This document shows positions 30,376 through 40,198 of a stretch of DNA of 64,000 nucleotides, piece after piece. Source of the stretch: Rhodanobacter sp. LX-99 (GTDB lineage Bacteria > Pseudomonadota > Gammaproteobacteria > Xanthomonadales > Rhodanobacteraceae); contig NZ_JAHFVL010000001.1 of the NCBI RefSeq assembly GCF_018599185.1, positions 186,001 through 250,000 on the forward strand, read 5' to 3'. The notes below the pieces were generated by a model that worked only from the letters and a program-made list of their open reading frames with translations, ran no database searches and had not been told where the DNA came from. The first letter of the stretch is position 1. Each line of letters opens with the position of its first letter. A program made the position numbers and the translations under genes.

Positions 30376-32277
30376 TCAGCTCCCTTGATCCGGCCCGCGC
30401 TCCAGCGCACGACGGATATCGTCCAGCGCGCCCGGATCGTCCAGCGTGGACAAGTCCCCCGGATCGCGCTGCTCCGCCAGCGCCTGCAGCGAGCGACGCA
30501 GCAGCTTGCCGGAACGGGTCTTCGGCAAGGCATTCACCACGTAGATGCGCGAGGGTTTCGCCACGCCGCCGAGCTGGTCGACCACGCGCTGCTGCATCGC
30601 CCGCGCCACCGCGCCAGCGCTGGCGCCGTCACCGGCATCCTGCTTCAGCGTGGCGAACACGATCGGCACCTGCCCCTTCAGCTCGTCCTTCACGCCGATC
30701 ACCGCCGCCTCGGCCACCGCCGGGTGGCTGGCCACCGACTCCTCGATCTCGCGCGTGCCCAGGCGGTGACCGGCCACGTTGATCACGTCGTCCGTGCGCC
30801 CAAGCACGAACGTATAGCCATCCTCGTCGCGAACCGCCCAGTCCAGCGAGCTGTACAACAGCTCCTTGAAGTGGCTGAAGTAGCTGTGCACGTAGCGGTC
30901 GTCGTCGCGCCACACGGTGGTCAGGCAGCCCGGCGGCAACGGCGGCTGGAATACCAGCACGCCCTTGGTCCCGGCCGCGACTTCCTTGCCGCTGTTCTCG
31001 TCGATCACCTTCATCCGGTAGCCCGGCGCGGGCAGGCCGGGCGAACCGAACTTCACCGTCTTCAATTCCAGCCCCGGCATCAGGGTGATCGCCGGCCAGC
31101 CGGTCTCGGTCTGCCAGTAGTTGTCGATCGCCGGCACGCCGAGCGCATCGGTGATCCATTGCGCGGTCGGCTCGTCCAGCGGCTCGCCGGCGAGGAACAG
31201 CCATTTCAGTTTCGACAGGTCGTACTTCTTCAGCCAGCTCTCGTCCTGCTTCTTCAGCACGCGGATCGCCGTGGGCGAGGAGAACATCGCGCGCACGCCG
31301 TACTGCTCGCACAGCCGCCACCAGACGCCCGCATCCGGCCGCGTCGGCAACCCTTCGTACAGCAAGGAAGTGGCTCCGCCTATCAGCGGGCCGTAGACGT
31401 TGTAGGAATGCCCCACCGCCCAGCCCACGTCCGAGGTGGCGAACATCACCTGCCCCGGTGCGATGTCGAACACGTAGCGGATCGACAGCGCCATCGCCAC
31501 CGCGTAACCGCCCACGTCGCGCTGCACGCCCTTCGGCTTGCCGGTGGTGCCGGAGGTGTACAGCAGATAGCTCGGCTCATTCGACTCCAGCCAGGTCACC
31601 GGCACCTCGGCGCCCTCATGCTGCATGCGCAATTCGGCGTAGTCGAGGTCGCGTCCGGCCACGCGGGTCATCTGCGGATCCAGCTTGCGGTCGACGATCA
31701 ACACGTGCGGCGGCGGTGCCGAGGCCTCGTCCAGCGCCGCGTCGACCAGCGGCTTGTACGGGATCACGTTGCCGCCGCGCATGCCGGCGTCGGCGCAGAC
31801 CAGCAGCTTCGGCTGCGCATCGTCGATGCGCAGCGCCAGGTTGTGCGAGGCGAAGCCGCCGAACACCACCGAATGGATCGCACCGATGCGCGCGCAGGCC
31901 AGCATGGCGAACACCGCCTCGGCGATGTTCGGCAGGTAGATCACCACGCGGTCGCCCTTGCCCACACCCAGCGACTGCAACACGGCGGCGAACGCGTTCA
32001 CCTCGCGGTGCAGCTGACGGTAGGTGAACTCACGGGTAGTGCCGGTCTCGCTGGAAACCGCCACCAGCGCCAGCTGCCCGGCGCGCTCGGCCAGGTGGCG
32101 GTCGACCGCGTTGTAGCAGAGGTTGGTGGTGCCGCCGACGAACCAGCGCCGGAACGGCGGATTCGACTGCTCGAGAATCTGCTGCGGCGGCGTATGCCAG
32201 TGGATCAGCCGCGCCTGCTCGGCCCAGAACCGCTCCGGCTCGTCGATCGACCGCCGGTAGAATTCCTCGTACTGCAT
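30376..32277 (-). CDS. prpE: Propionyl-CoA synthetase
   Basis: PrpE activates propionate to propionyl-CoA with ATP, feeding the methylcitrate cycle. The 633-residue AMP-forming acyl-CoA synthetase has YTSGTTGKPKGVQRD (P-loop), YWQTETGWP, the D-R region LGRTDDVINVAGHRLGTREIEE and the catalytic lysine in PKTRSGKLLRRS. The PrpE-type phrases GVQRDVGGY and HRLGTREIEES distinguish it from acetyl-CoA synthetase. I place the start at MQYEEFYRRS (32277); a second ATG is two codons upstream. It lies apart from the other prp genes, next to mdh. Confidence 0.92.
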   Translation of the reverse strand: MQYEEFYRRSIDEPERFWAEQARLIHWHTPPQQILEQSNPPFRRWFVGGTTNLCYNAVDRHLAERAGQLALVAVSSETGTTREFTYRQLHREVNAFAAVLQSLGVGKGDRVVIYLPNIAEAVFAMLACARIGAIHSVVFGGFASHNLALRIDDAQPKLLVCADAGMRGGNVIPYKPLVDAALDEASAPPPHVLIVDRKLDPQMTRVAGRDLDYAELRMQHEGAEVPVTWLESNEPSYLLYTSGTTGKPKGVQRDVGGYAVAMALSIRYVFDIAPGQVMFATSDVGWAVGHSYNVYGPLIGGATSLLYEGLPTRPDAGVWWRLCEQYGVRAMFSSPTAIRVLKKQDESWLKKYDLSKLKWLFLAGEPLDEPTAQWITDALGVPAIDNYWQTETGWPAITLMPGLELKTVKFGSPGLPAPGYRMKVIDENSGKEVAAGTKGVLVFQPPLPPGCLTTVWRDDDRYVHSYFSHFKELLYSSLDWAVRDEDGYTFVLGRTDDVINVAGHRLGTREIEESVASHPAVAEAAVIGVKDELKGQVPIVFATLKQDAGDGASAGAVARAMQQRVVDQLGGVAKPSRIYVVNALPKTRSGKLLRRSLQALAEQRDPGDLSTLDDPGALDDIRRALERGPDQGS

Positions 32278-32364
32278 GCGCATTCCATCAGGCTTGGGGA
32301 CGGGTCAAGCCTAGACCAGACACGATGCGGCGCGGCACTCGACTTTCGGCGTATGCGCGAATGA

Positions 32365-32391
32365 AAACAGGCCGGCAAGGCCGGCCTGTTT
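32365..32391 (-). terminator. Terminator after mdh
   Basis: A perfect 12-bp stem AAACAGGCCGGC/GCCGGCCTGTTT with a three-base loop lies about 65 bases past the mdh stop; on the minus strand the stem ends in TTTT. Confidence 0.75.
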
Positions 32392-32454
32392 CGAGTCACT
32401 GGATCCCGTATCAACGTGCATCCCTGCACTGCCCGGGATGACGCCATCCTGGCA

Positions 32455-33441
32455 TCACTTGGCGAACAGGTGCTCGACGCCGGCGCGCTCTTCGCGCAGT
32501 TCCTTGTCGGTGGCGTCCATGCGGGCGCGCGAGAAGTCGTTGATCGCCAGGCCCTGCACGATCTCGTACTTGCCGTTCTTCACGGTCACCGGGTAGCCGT
32601 AGATCACGCCCGGCTTGATGCCATACGAGCCGTCGGACGGGATGCCCATCGAGACCCAGTCGCCCTCGGCGGTGCCCTGTGCCCAGTAGCGCATGTGGTC
32701 GATGGCGGCCGAGGCCGCCGAGGCCGCCGACGAGGCGCCGCGCGCCTTGATGATCGCCGCGCCGCGCTGCTGCACGGTCGGGATGAAGTCGTTCTCGTAC
32801 CAGGCCTGGTCGACCAGCGACATCGCCGCCTTGCCGTTGACGGTGGCGTGATGGATGTCCGGGTACTGGGTCGAGCTGTGGTTGCCCCAGATCGTCATCC
32901 TGCGGATGTCGGTGGTGTGGCTGCCGGTCTTCTCGGCCAGCTGCGACAGCGCGCGGTTGTGGTCGAGGCGGACCATCGCGGTGAAGCACTTCGGATCCAG
33001 GTCCGGCGCATTCTGCTGGGCGATCAGGGCATTGGTGTTGGCTGGGTTGCCGACCACCAGCACCTTCACGTCGCGCTTGGCATGCGCGTTCAGCGCCTTG
33101 CCCTGCGGGCCGAAGATCGCGCCGTTCGCCTCCAGCAGATCCTTGCGCTCCATGCCGGGCCCGCGCGGGCGGGCACCGACCAGCAGTGCGTAGTCGACGT
33201 CCTTGAACGCGACGTTCGCGTCGTCGGTGGCGACCACGCCGGCCAGGGTCGGAAACGCGCAGTCGTTCAGTTCCATCACCACGCCCTGCAGCGCCGGCAG
33301 CGCCGGGGTGATTTCCAGCAGGTGCAGGATCACCGGCTGATCCGGACCCAGCATGTCGCCGGCGGCAATGCGGAACAGCAAGGCATAACCGATCTGGCCG
33401 GCGGCGCCGGTGACGGCAACTCGAACGGGGGCTTTCATCAT
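32455..33441 (-). CDS. mdh: Malate dehydrogenase
   Basis: Mdh interconverts malate and oxaloacetate in the TCA cycle; oxaloacetate is also the cosubstrate of PrpC. The 328-residue protein is of the cytosolic-type family, with NAD motif [19 protein letters not shown], the arginine loop [26 protein letters not shown], the catalytic pair in [13 protein letters not shown] and the histidine in [17 protein letters not shown] five bases ahead supports the first of two adjacent ATGs. The aminotransferase gene upstream is transcribed in the same direction. Confidence 0.97.
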   Translation of the reverse strand: MMKAPVRVAVTGAAGQIGYALLFRIAAGDMLGPDQPVILHLLEITPALPALQGVVMELNDCAFPTLAGVVATDDANVAFKDVDYALLVGARPRGPGMERKDLLEANGAIFGPQGKALNAHAKRDVKVLVVGNPANTNALIAQQNAPDLDPKCFTAMVRLDHNRALSQLAEKTGSHTTDIRRMTIWGNHSSTQYPDIHHATVNGKAAMSLVDQAWYENDFIPTVQQRGAAIIKARGASSAASAASAAIDHMRYWAQGTAEGDWVSMGIPSDGSYGIKPGVIYGYPVTVKNGKYEIVQGLAINDFSRARMDATDKELREERAGVEHLFAK

Positions 33442-33452
33442 TTGATCTCCGT

Positions 33453-33480
33453 GAATGGGGAATCGGGAATGGGGAATCGG
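33453..33480. repeat. Tandem 14-base repeat upstream of mdh
   Basis: GAATGGGGAATCGG occurs twice in a row immediately upstream of the mdh ribosome site. It is a simple tandem duplication in the 88-base gap between mdh and the aminotransferase gene. Confidence 0.7.
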
Positions 33481-33529
33481 AAGAGCCGCACGGGGCGATC
33501 GCCCATGCCCGGCTCCCGATCCACGTTTT

Positions 33530-34729
33530 TCAAGTCAGTTCAGCGAAGAACTGCTGGATGCGTTGCAGGCCCGGCTGCAATTGTGCGGTCGGGCAAGTGT
33601 AGGAAATGCGCATCGCGCGCGGCTCGCCGAACGCGGAACCGGGCACGCAGGCCACGCCCTTGGCCTCCAGCAGCGCAGCGCAGAACTCCACGTCGTTGTT
33701 GATCTTCGCGCCGTGATGGCTCTTGCCGAACGCCACGGAAATATCGGGGAATGCATAGAACGCGCCCTGCGGCCGCGGACAGGCCACGCCGGGAATCGCG
33801 CCGAGCGCGGCGACCACGATGTCGCGCTTGCCGGCGAACTCCGCGCACCTGGCGCGCGGGACGTCCTGCGGACCGCTGAATGCCGCCACCGCCGCCGCGG
33901 TGATCACTTCCGGCAGGCTGCTGATGTGGTTGGAGTTGAGCGTGGTCACCGCCTTGGCCACCGCCTCGGGGCCGGCGATCAGGCCCACGCGCCAGCCCGG
34001 CATGCCATAGGTCTTGGACACCGAGTCGACGAAGATCACCCGGTCGCGCAACTCGGGCCTGGCGAACACGAAGTTGTGATAGCCGATGCCGTCGAACACC
34101 ATCGAGTTGTAGATGTCGTCGGTGATCACCCAGGTATCCGGATGCTTCACCAGCACGTCGGCCAGCGCGGCGATCTCCCCGGCGCTGTAGACCATGCCGG
34201 TGGGATTGGACGGGTTGTTGAACAGGAACACCCGCGGCTTGCGCGCCAGCGCCGCGTCGAGCTGGGTCGGGGTGAGCTTGTAGTTCTGCTCCGGCCCGCA
34301 ATGCATCACGTTGACCTTCGCGCCCATGATGTCGGCGATGTCGCGGTAGGTGGTCCAGTACGGCGCGGCGAAACAGATCTCGTCCCCCTCGTCCAGCAGT
34401 GCCTCGGCCAGGTTGTACAGCACGTGCTTGGCGCCGATGCCGATCGACAGGTTCATCCGGCCGTAGCCGGAAAAGCCCAGCGCCTCGATGTGCTTGAGGA
34501 ACGCATCCAGCAACACGTCGGCGCCCCGGTTGCTGCCGTACTGGCCGGAGTCGTGCGACAGCGACTCGCGCGCGGCGGCATACACATGCTCGCCGGGCAG
34601 GAAGTTCGGTACGCCGATGGAGAAGCTGATGATGTCGCGGCCGGCAGCCTTGAGCTGCTTCGCCTTCTCGGCAATCACCATGATCGCGCTGGGTTTGGCG
34701 CGGCCGACACGCTGGGCGAGCTGGGGCAT
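33530..34729 (-). CDS. Class I/II PLP aminotransferase, aspartate type
   Basis: The 399-residue protein begins [19 protein letters not shown] and shows the fold-type I features [11 protein letters not shown], the cofactor-binding [10 protein letters not shown], the PLP lysine in [15 protein letters not shown] and the C-terminal substrate arginine region PRAMRISYT. It resembles subgroup I-gamma aspartate aminotransferases, which exchange amino groups between aspartate and 2-oxoglutarate. Exact substrate specificity is not certain. It lies upstream of mdh on the same strand, a sensible pairing since the product of aspartate transamination is oxaloacetate. Confidence 0.88.
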   Translation of the reverse strand: MPQLAQRVGRAKPSAIMVIAEKAKQLKAAGRDIISFSIGVPNFLPGEHVYAAARESLSHDSGQYGSNRGADVLLDAFLKHIEALGFSGYGRMNLSIGIGAKHVLYNLAEALLDEGDEICFAAPYWTTYRDIADIMGAKVNVMHCGPEQNYKLTPTQLDAALARKPRVFLFNNPSNPTGMVYSAGEIAALADVLVKHPDTWVITDDIYNSMVFDGIGYHNFVFARPELRDRVIFVDSVSKTYGMPGWRVGLIAGPEAVAKAVTTLNSNHISSLPEVITAAAVAAFSGPQDVPRARCAEFAGKRDIVVAALGAIPGVACPRPQGAFYAFPDISVAFGKSHHGAKINNDVEFCAALLEAKGVACVPGSAFGEPRAMRISYTCPTAQLQPGLQRIQQFFAELT

Positions 34730-34891
34730 GGGTATCTCACGCAGGGGGAGGAAGCAAAGGCGTCCATTTTATCACGCCGCCCGGGCCCGGCGCAGGCTGC
34801 CGGCCCTACACGCCACAGCGACACGATACGGGCATGATGGGCGCGCCCGCGCGACGGGTACCGTGAGACCTCACCTGCGAAGGAGATCCGC

Positions 34892-35146
34892 ATGCACTGG
34901 CTTTGGGTATTCGTGATCGGACTGGTTGTCGGCCTGGTGGCCAAGCTGCTGATGCCGGGCAAGGACCCGGGCGGCTTCATCATCACCGCCATCATCGGCA
35001 TCGCCGGTTCGCTGCTGGCGACCTGGGTCGGCCAGAACGTGTTCGGCTGGTACCAGGAAGGACAGTCCGCCGGCTTCGTCGCCTCGGTGATCGGCGCGGT
35101 CGTGCTGCTGCTGTTGTATCACCTGGTCAAGCGCAAGTCGGCCTGA
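34892..35146 (+). CDS. GlsB/YeaQ/YmgE family small membrane protein
   Basis: This 84-residue protein has three hydrophobic segments and the family phrases VIGLVVGLVAKLLMPGKDPGG and ITAIIGIAGSLLATWVGQ. Such proteins (once called transglycosylase-associated) are small inner-membrane, stress-inducible proteins of poorly defined role. AAGGAG seven bases before the ATG gives a good start. It is a single gene between the aminotransferase and a convergent YidB-like gene. Confidence 0.88.
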   Translation: MHWLWVFVIGLVVGLVAKLLMPGKDPGGFIITAIIGIAGSLLATWVGQNVFGWYQEGQSAGFVASVIGAVVLLLLYHLVKRKSA

Positions 35147-35185
35147 CCGCCGTCCCGGTGGAGCCCTGCTCCACCGGGACGATCT

Positions 35186-35617
35186 TCAGCCGAGCAGCTT
35201 GCCGGCCAGCCCTTCGAGCATGCCCAGGTCGAAGCCGCTACCGCCGCCCTGCGCCTGGCCCGGCACCCGGCCGTCCGGCGTCATGTGGTCGACCGCCTGC
35301 GGCAACACCTGCGACAAGCCGCCCAGCAGGACATTCGGATCCATGCCCAGCTTGCCTGCGGCTTCCTGCACCAGCGTACCCAAGCCGCCGTTCTGCAGCG
35401 CCTGGCCCAACTGGTCGCCCGACACCGGCTGGTTCGCGCCCGTGCCGACCCACGACTGCACCGCGCCGCCCAGCCCATGCTGCTGCAGCATGCCGACCAG
35501 GCCCTGCACGCCGCCCGCCTTCTCGATCAGCTGCCCCGCGACGGCGATCAGCGAACCGGCGCCGGCCTGCGCTCCCTGTTGTCCCTGGCCACCGAGCAAA
35601 TCGTTGAGGAATGACAT
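35186..35617 (-). CDS. YidB family (DUF937) protein
   Basis: The 143-residue protein starts MSFLNDLLGGQGQQ and is rich in Gly, Gln and Leu, with the YidB/DUF937 features GLVGMLQQHGLGGAVQSWVGTGANQPVSG and LGMDPNVLLGGLSQVLPQAVDHMTPDG. No signal peptide or membrane span is evident. Function of the family is not established. GGGAG seven bases before the ATG fixes the start; the open frame continues upstream, but into the ppiB terminator. Confidence 0.88.
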   Translation of the reverse strand: MSFLNDLLGGQGQQGAQAGAGSLIAVAGQLIEKAGGVQGLVGMLQQHGLGGAVQSWVGTGANQPVSGDQLGQALQNGGLGTLVQEAAGKLGMDPNVLLGGLSQVLPQAVDHMTPDGRVPGQAQGGGSGFDLGMLEGLAGKLLG

Positions 35618-35724
35618 CGTCGTTCTCCCTGGAGAGTGATGAATCGGATGTGCAGCCCGCCGATCATAAGCCGCCTCGAAATTCGCCATGACAACGCTTC
35701 GTGAAGACCAGCCGGGAAATGCCA

Positions 35725-35758
35725 CAAAAAAAAACCGCCGGCTGCCGGCCGGCGGTTC
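35725..35758 (-). terminator. Terminator after ppiB
   Basis: A 10-bp stem beginning AACCGCCGGC, with a short loop, is followed on the minus strand by eight T residues. It lies 23 bases past the ppiB stop. Confidence 0.88.
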
Positions 35759-35780
35759 CTGTCGTCCGATGGCGCCCGGT

Positions 35781-36290
35781 TCAGCCGCGCTGGTCGAGCA
35801 CCGCGTTCCATTCCGCCACGCGGTCGGCCTGCGCCGCCAGCAGCGCATCGACGTCGCCGTCCACGCTGACCTTCTCGATCGTGTCGCCCTGCCGGATCGT
35901 GTTGACCACGTCCATGTCGGCCGCACCGACCACTTCGCCGAACACGCTGTGCTTGCCGTCCAGCCACGGCGTGGGACCGTGAGTGATGAAGAACTGGCTG
36001 CCATTCGTGCGCGGGCCCGCGTTCGCCATCGACAGCACGCCCGGCTTGTCGTGACGCAGCGACGGATTGAACTCGTCCTCGAACTTGTAGCCCGGGCCGC
36101 CGCGGCCGCTGCCCTCGGGGCAACCGCCCTGGATCATGAAGTCGGCGATCACGCGATGGAACGACAGGCCGTCGTAATAGCCGCGGCGGGCCAGGTTGAC
36201 GAAGCTGGCGACCGTGACCGGCGCCTTGTCTTCATGCAGGCGCAGGTGGATCGGGCCGCGGTTGGTGGTGAAGGTGACGTTGATGGTCAT
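35781..36290 (-). CDS. ppiB: Peptidyl-prolyl cis-trans isomerase, cyclophilin type
   Basis: Cyclophilins catalyse proline isomerisation during folding. The 169-residue product has no signal peptide, so it is the cytoplasmic PpiB type. It carries the active-site arginine in [14 protein letters not shown], the [12 protein letters not shown] block and [12 protein letters not shown] precedes the ATG at 36290, and [21 protein letters not shown] is the usual family start. The frame is open upstream but runs into the REP-like repeat. Confidence 0.95.
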   Translation of the reverse strand: MTINVTFTTNRGPIHLRLHEDKAPVTVASFVNLARRGYYDGLSFHRVIADFMIQGGCPEGSGRGGPGYKFEDEFNPSLRHDKPGVLSMANAGPRTNGSQFFITHGPTPWLDGKHSVFGEVVGAADMDVVNTIRQGDTIEKVSVDGDVDALLAAQADRVAEWNAVLDQRG

Positions 36291-36413
36291 CGCAAATCCT
36301 TGGGTTTGAAAGCTGCTCCGCGCCACGACACGGGCACGAGGGCCGTCAAGAATAACCCAGCGAGCCTGATGAAACAGCGACCGTGGTTTTCGTGCCGAGC
36401 CGCGTCTCAACCA

Positions 36414-36496
36414 CCGTTCGCCCCGAGCGTGGCGCAGCGAAGTCGAAGGGCAGCCCTTCGACTTCGGCCCGTCGGGCCTACGCTCAGGGCGAACGG
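36414..36496. repeat. REP-like inverted-repeat element, copy 2
   Basis: The same two arms as at 30263-30360 are present but in swapped order, 36414-36450 and 36454-36496, separated by only CAG, so GTCGAAGGG and CCCTTCGAC are nearly adjacent and can form a tight hairpin. It lies between ppiB and the end of the oligomer hydrolase gene. Confidence 0.8.
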
Positions 36497-36507
36497 TGAG
36501 GCGGATT

Positions 36508-38358
36508 CTAGGGCAGGCCCAGCGTGGCGCGTTCCAGCGGCCCTGCACCACGCGGCGTGGCCGCAGGCGTCGGTGCATCGACCGGCCACGCCGCGCCTTC
36601 GTACAGGTGCGCCCACAACCGGTCCAGCGCCGCATAGCCGTACGGCAGCAGCGGCACGTAGTGCTCGCCGAAACCGGGCAGCGCCAGGAACGCATCGAAG
36701 TGCTGCGCATGCGGCACCTTCCAGTAGATCGGCCGGCGCCCTTCGTCGCGCAGCCAGGCCACGTACGGCTCAGAACTGAACGCGGTAGGCAGCAAGCCGT
36801 CGCCGGCGCCGTGCAACACCCACAGCGGCAGGTCCCTGCGCGGCAGCCGCGCCGCGGTGGCGGCCACCGAAGCGCGCAAGGCTTGCGCTTCGTGGTCGTC
36901 GCCGGTCCACAGTGCGCGCAGGCATTCGCTGCCGATCAGGGTGGGGTCGGTCGAAACATTCACGCCGCCGAACAGGCCGATGCCGTTGCCGGGCGGAATG
37001 CCCGAACCATCCGCCCACCAGGTCGCACGTGCGACAGGATCGGCCACGCCCGGCAACCCGCCCACGCCGATCGCCGCGTAGTGAAAGCCGCATGGCATGT
37101 CGGTGGCGCCGCGACGCAGGTAGGCCGAGGCGTAGCCCGCGGCGATCACCCGCCACAGGTCGAACGCGGCCGTGCTGGCGGCCGTGCCCATCGCCTCGTC
37201 GGTCCAGCCTCGCGCGTGCAGGTATTGCCGCGCCTGCTCCGCCTGCACGGACACGGTGTTGCCGCCGAGCTTGCCCTGCGCGCGCAAGCTGGCGCAGCGG
37301 ATCGGCCACGCCGGCAACGGCACGCCGCGCGGCCCGCGCGCCAACGGCGCCGCAGCGAAATAATCGGCGCTCAGCGCGCACGGCAGCCAGATCGCCGCCT
37401 CGGTGGCGTAGTCGTACAGTGCGCGGCCGCGATCCTGCACGTGCACATTCGGTTCCAGCGCCACCACGCCGGCGAAGAAGTGTTCCTGATCCAGCCCCGC
37501 CGCCTGCAGCACGGCGCCGCCGCCATTGGAGATGCCGGCAGCGATGATCTTCGTGTTCTGCGGCGTGAACGGCGCCTCGGCGGGGAACGCGCGGTCGAGC
37601 ATGGCCAGTCCGAACTGCGCCGCCTGGATCACGTGCCGACCCCAGTCGGCCTCCGGGTTGTCGCCCGAATGCGCGTGCTTGATGGCGATGCCCGCCGTCG
37701 CTGGTGCCGATGATGGCTGGAACTCCAGCGTGGCGTCGCCGCGTTTCGCGCGGCGGCCGTCCAGCGCCACGCCGCTGTCGTCGGCGTAGTCGAAATAGCC
37801 GGCGCCGGTGCCCTTGTCGGTGTACGCCACCGCGCAGCCATGCGGCAAGCCCCACGCGCCGGCCAGCGCGATCGCGCCGTAGATGCCGCGCGAGCCGGAC
37901 GAGGCCGTCACCACCAGGCAGCGTTTCTGCCTGTCGAAGTTGTCCGGCAGCTGCAACAGCACGCGATGCGGCGAACGGGCGCCGGGAATGCGCGCGAATG
38001 CCTGGTACTCGCGGCCCGGCACGTCCGGCACGCCGCCGTACACCGTGCCGTAGCCGCCGAACGGGCCGAGGTCGGCGATGCCTTTCCAACTGGTCTGGAT
38101 CGCGCGCCGGCGCAGCTCCTGCGCACCGGGATCCAGCGGATGGGCGAACGGCGACGGCAAACCGGCCAGACCCACCAGGCCCAGGCCCGCGCTCAACAGA
38201 TCATCGTGACCGCGATGCTCGGTCACCTGCACTTCTCCGTAATCGACCTCACGCATGGCGGAGTCCTTCCTCGTCATGTTGCCGGCACAGGCCGACAGCA
38301 TGACGGATACCAGCGCGGACAAGAACAGCAGGCTCGAAATGCAGGCGGGTCTCTTCAT
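36508..38358 (-). CDS. Lipoprotein 3-hydroxybutyrate oligomer hydrolase
   Basis: The 616-residue protein matches the D-(-)-3-hydroxybutyrate oligomer hydrolase family, which cuts soluble oligomers released from PHB into monomers. It has a lipoprotein signal (VSVMLSAC, Cys24), so it is probably anchored in the envelope. The likely nucleophile is in [16 protein letters not shown], with [11 protein letters not shown] downstream and late Asp/His candidates in [10 protein letters not shown] and [11 protein letters not shown]. It is divergent from the LuxR-type regulator gene with a 95-base shared promoter. It is one half of the proposed PHB locus; the depolymerase lies 7 kb away. Confidence 0.85.
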   Translation of the reverse strand: MKRPACISSLLFLSALVSVMLSACAGNMTRKDSAMREVDYGEVQVTEHRGHDDLLSAGLGLVGLAGLPSPFAHPLDPGAQELRRRAIQTSWKGIADLGPFGGYGTVYGGVPDVPGREYQAFARIPGARSPHRVLLQLPDNFDRQKRCLVVTASSGSRGIYGAIALAGAWGLPHGCAVAYTDKGTGAGYFDYADDSGVALDGRRAKRGDATLEFQPSSAPATAGIAIKHAHSGDNPEADWGRHVIQAAQFGLAMLDRAFPAEAPFTPQNTKIIAAGISNGGGAVLQAAGLDQEHFFAGVVALEPNVHVQDRGRALYDYATEAAIWLPCALSADYFAAAPLARGPRGVPLPAWPIRCASLRAQGKLGGNTVSVQAEQARQYLHARGWTDEAMGTAASTAAFDLWRVIAAGYASAYLRRGATDMPCGFHYAAIGVGGLPGVADPVARATWWADGSGIPPGNGIGLFGGVNVSTDPTLIGSECLRALWTGDDHEAQALRASVAATAARLPRRDLPLWVLHGAGDGLLPTAFSSEPYVAWLRDEGRRPIYWKVPHAQHFDAFLALPGFGEHYVPLLPYGYAALDRLWAHLYEGAAWPVDAPTPAATPRGAGPLERATLGLP

Positions 38359-38393
38359 CGGCTCACCATAACAAGCGCATCGCCGGCCGCCAT

Positions 38394-38406
38394 CGTACGA
38401 AAGTCC
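38394..38406. promoter_or_regulatory. Possible regulator site in divergent hydrolase/regulator promoter
   Basis: GTACGAAAGTCC here resembles, with one mismatch in the palindrome, the TGTAC-N4-GTACA operator between the receptor and permease genes at 48915-48928. Similarity is short and suggestive only. Confidence 0.3.
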
Positions 38407-38453
38407 ATGCGCCGAACTCGACGCGGCCGCGGCAGCCCGCTAACTTCGGCAAC

Positions 38454-39113
38454 ATGACCAACCTGCTGATCGCCGACGACCACCCGCTGTTCCGCGCCGC
38501 GCTGCGCCTGGCCGCCAGCGAAAACCTCGACGATTGCAGCGTGCGCGAAGCGGCCGACCTGCCCGGCGTACTCGACGCGCTGGCCGCCGAGCCGGATACC
38601 GACCTGGTCCTGCTCGACCTGCACATGCCCGGCAGCCAAGGCCTGTCCGGCCTCGCCGCGTTGCGCGGCCAGCATCCCGGCGTGGCCGTGCTGGTGGTGT
38701 CGGCCCACGACGAACCGCGCATCGTGCGCCGCGTACTCGACCACGGCGCCGCCGGCTTCATCCCCAAGAGCGCCAGCCCTGCCGAGATCGGTGCGGCGAT
38801 CCGCAGCGTGCTCGACTGTGGCAGCTGGCTGCCGCCCGATCTCGCCGATGCCGTCGCCGCCCTGCCGGTCGACCCCGCCGACACCGACCTCGCCAGCCGC
38901 CTCGCCCGCCTCACCGAACAGCAGTCCCGCGTGCTGGCCCTGCTCGCGGAAGGCCTGCTCAACAAGCAGATCGCCGATCGCCTGGGCATCCAGGAGCGCA
39001 CGGTGAAGGCGCACGTCACGGCGATCTTCGAGAAACTGCGGGTGCGGAACCGCACACAGGCGGGCATGCTGTTGCGGTCGTTGGAACTAGGAGAGCCGGG
39101 CCTGGCTGGGTAA
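38454..39113 (+). CDS. LuxR/NarL-type response regulator
   Basis: The 219-residue protein has a receiver domain (acidic pair Asp8/Asp9, phosphoacceptor Asp55 in LLDLHMPG, Lys105 in IPKSA) and a C-terminal GerE-type helix-turn-helix (about 150-205, LTEQQSRVLALLAEGLLNKQIADRLG). It resembles ErdR/CrbR/AgmR-type regulators, whose partner kinases carry a solute-symporter domain; just such a kinase is encoded at 41988-45308. A TAACTT box lies seven bases before the ATG, so it may be leaderless. The helix-turn-helix end is duplicated and decayed at 40199-40395. Confidence 0.93.
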   Translation: MTNLLIADDHPLFRAALRLAASENLDDCSVREAADLPGVLDALAAEPDTDLVLLDLHMPGSQGLSGLAALRGQHPGVAVLVVSAHDEPRIVRRVLDHGAAGFIPKSASPAEIGAAIRSVLDCGSWLPPDLADAVAALPVDPADTDLASRLARLTEQQSRVLALLAEGLLNKQIADRLGIQERTVKAHVTAIFEKLRVRNRTQAGMLLRSLELGEPGLAG

Positions 39114-39154
39114 GCAACGCCACCCAACTGTTTCGGGCTTTCCAAGTCTGCTCG

Positions 39155-39451
39155 TTACCGATCTTGATACGATGGAACCTGCATCGATCCCGGCAGTGCC
39201 TCGGCGAGGCGCTTGTCCAATCGACGAGCGAACGCCGACAAGCTTGTGCCGCAGGCTTGGCACCATTCGTGTACCTGCAGAATATCGAGACGACGAACCC
39301 CGAGTTCGCAGTCCGACACGTAAGTCTGAGGACGCCCCAGGCTTCGCCCCAGCTCCGCCTGAGTCAGTCCTGCCCGGGATCGGACTTCCTTCAACAGCTC
39401 CAGCACCCAGACAAACTCGGGCTTGTGGATGGATTTTTTTGCTCGGGGCAT
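39155..39451 (-). CDS. XRE-family helix-turn-helix regulator
   Basis: This 98-residue protein consists mainly of one HTH_3 domain (ELLKEVRSRAGLTQAELGRS, then RPQTYVSDCELGVRRLD), resembling phage-repressor-like or islet regulators. The ends are basic. It may autoregulate through the palindrome ACCTGA-TGT-TCAGGT 50 bases upstream. It faces away from a lipoprotein gene within a segment of lower GC that interrupts the PHB locus. Target genes are unknown. Confidence 0.82.
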   Translation of the reverse strand: MPRAKKSIHKPEFVWVLELLKEVRSRAGLTQAELGRSLGRPQTYVSDCELGVRRLDILQVHEWCQACGTSLSAFARRLDKRLAEALPGSMQVPSYQDR

Positions 39452-39500
39452 GGCGGCGCACTTGATAGCTGCGCACCAAACCTATGTTGCCCTTTCAAAT

Positions 39501-39515
39501 ACCTGATGTTCAGGT
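39501..39515. promoter_or_regulatory. Inverted repeat, possible operator of the XRE regulator
   Basis: ACCTGA-TGT-TCAGGT is a perfect 6+3+6 inverted repeat in the 163-base gap between the divergent XRE and lipoprotein genes, the size expected for an XRE dimer site. Confidence 0.45.
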
Positions 39516-39614
39516 GTAACCTGCCTGGCGGTAGCAGCAGGAGAGTGCCGCCACGCCCATCAAGCGGTATTTCGATGGCGCGGCGTTCGTCCAGAGCGCA
39601 ACAGGGGGAGTGAT

Positions 39615-40115
39615 ATGAGCATGAAAGATTCCATCCGGAAACTGGCCGTTTTCGGGGCGGTAGTTCCCTGCGTATTCCTCACAGGGTGTTCTATCAAGCA
39701 AGAGGTCAAGCCAATTACCTACAGGCCACAACAAGTCTGCATCGTCAACAACACAGCCGTAAAAGAAGGCGTGCTGGACGCACTTGACGAAGGCTTCAAA
39801 AACCACGGTCTGACTCCCCGGGTCATACCCGGAGTCTATGAAGAGAAGTTCAACGCTTGGTACCCGACTTGGCAAATGCAACAAGCGCAGGGATGCGACG
39901 CGATGGTCCTGTATGTCGCGAACTGGACTTGGGACCTCGCGTTGTATATGTACTACGCGAACATATGGATGACATCCTCAAACGGTACGAGCGAGTTGGC
40001 CCGAGCGGTCTACAACTCCGGTCGAGGAGGAGCCAACCCAGCAAAGTTCATCAACGGGCACAACAAAATCATCGAACTAGTCAATCAAATGCTGGCCAGT
40101 ATGCCCGCGCAATAG
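39615..40115 (+). CDS. Lipoprotein, Sbal_3080-like, unknown function
   Basis: The 166-residue protein has a lipoprotein signal (VPCVFLTGC, Cys25) and a mature part with the phrases ITYRPQQVCIVNN and GCDAMVLYVANWTWDLALYMYYANIWM. It looks like the Sbal_3080 family of short Gram-negative lipoproteins, whose function is unknown; this assignment is from recall of the family and is moderate. Its base composition is clearly lower in GC than its neighbours and codon use is different, suggesting transfer. GGGGGAG lies close upstream. It is divergent from the XRE gene. Confidence 0.72.
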   Translation: MSMKDSIRKLAVFGAVVPCVFLTGCSIKQEVKPITYRPQQVCIVNNTAVKEGVLDALDEGFKNHGLTPRVIPGVYEEKFNAWYPTWQMQQAQGCDAMVLYVANWTWDLALYMYYANIWMTSSNGTSELARAVYNSGRGGANPAKFINGHNKIIELVNQMLASMPAQ

Positions 40116-40198
40116 GCGGCGTCGGATTGCAGCTCCAACAACACCTCTTCCCTGGATTTCGAATTACTGGCCTCCTCGGCCCGGCTTTCACCTGCCCC

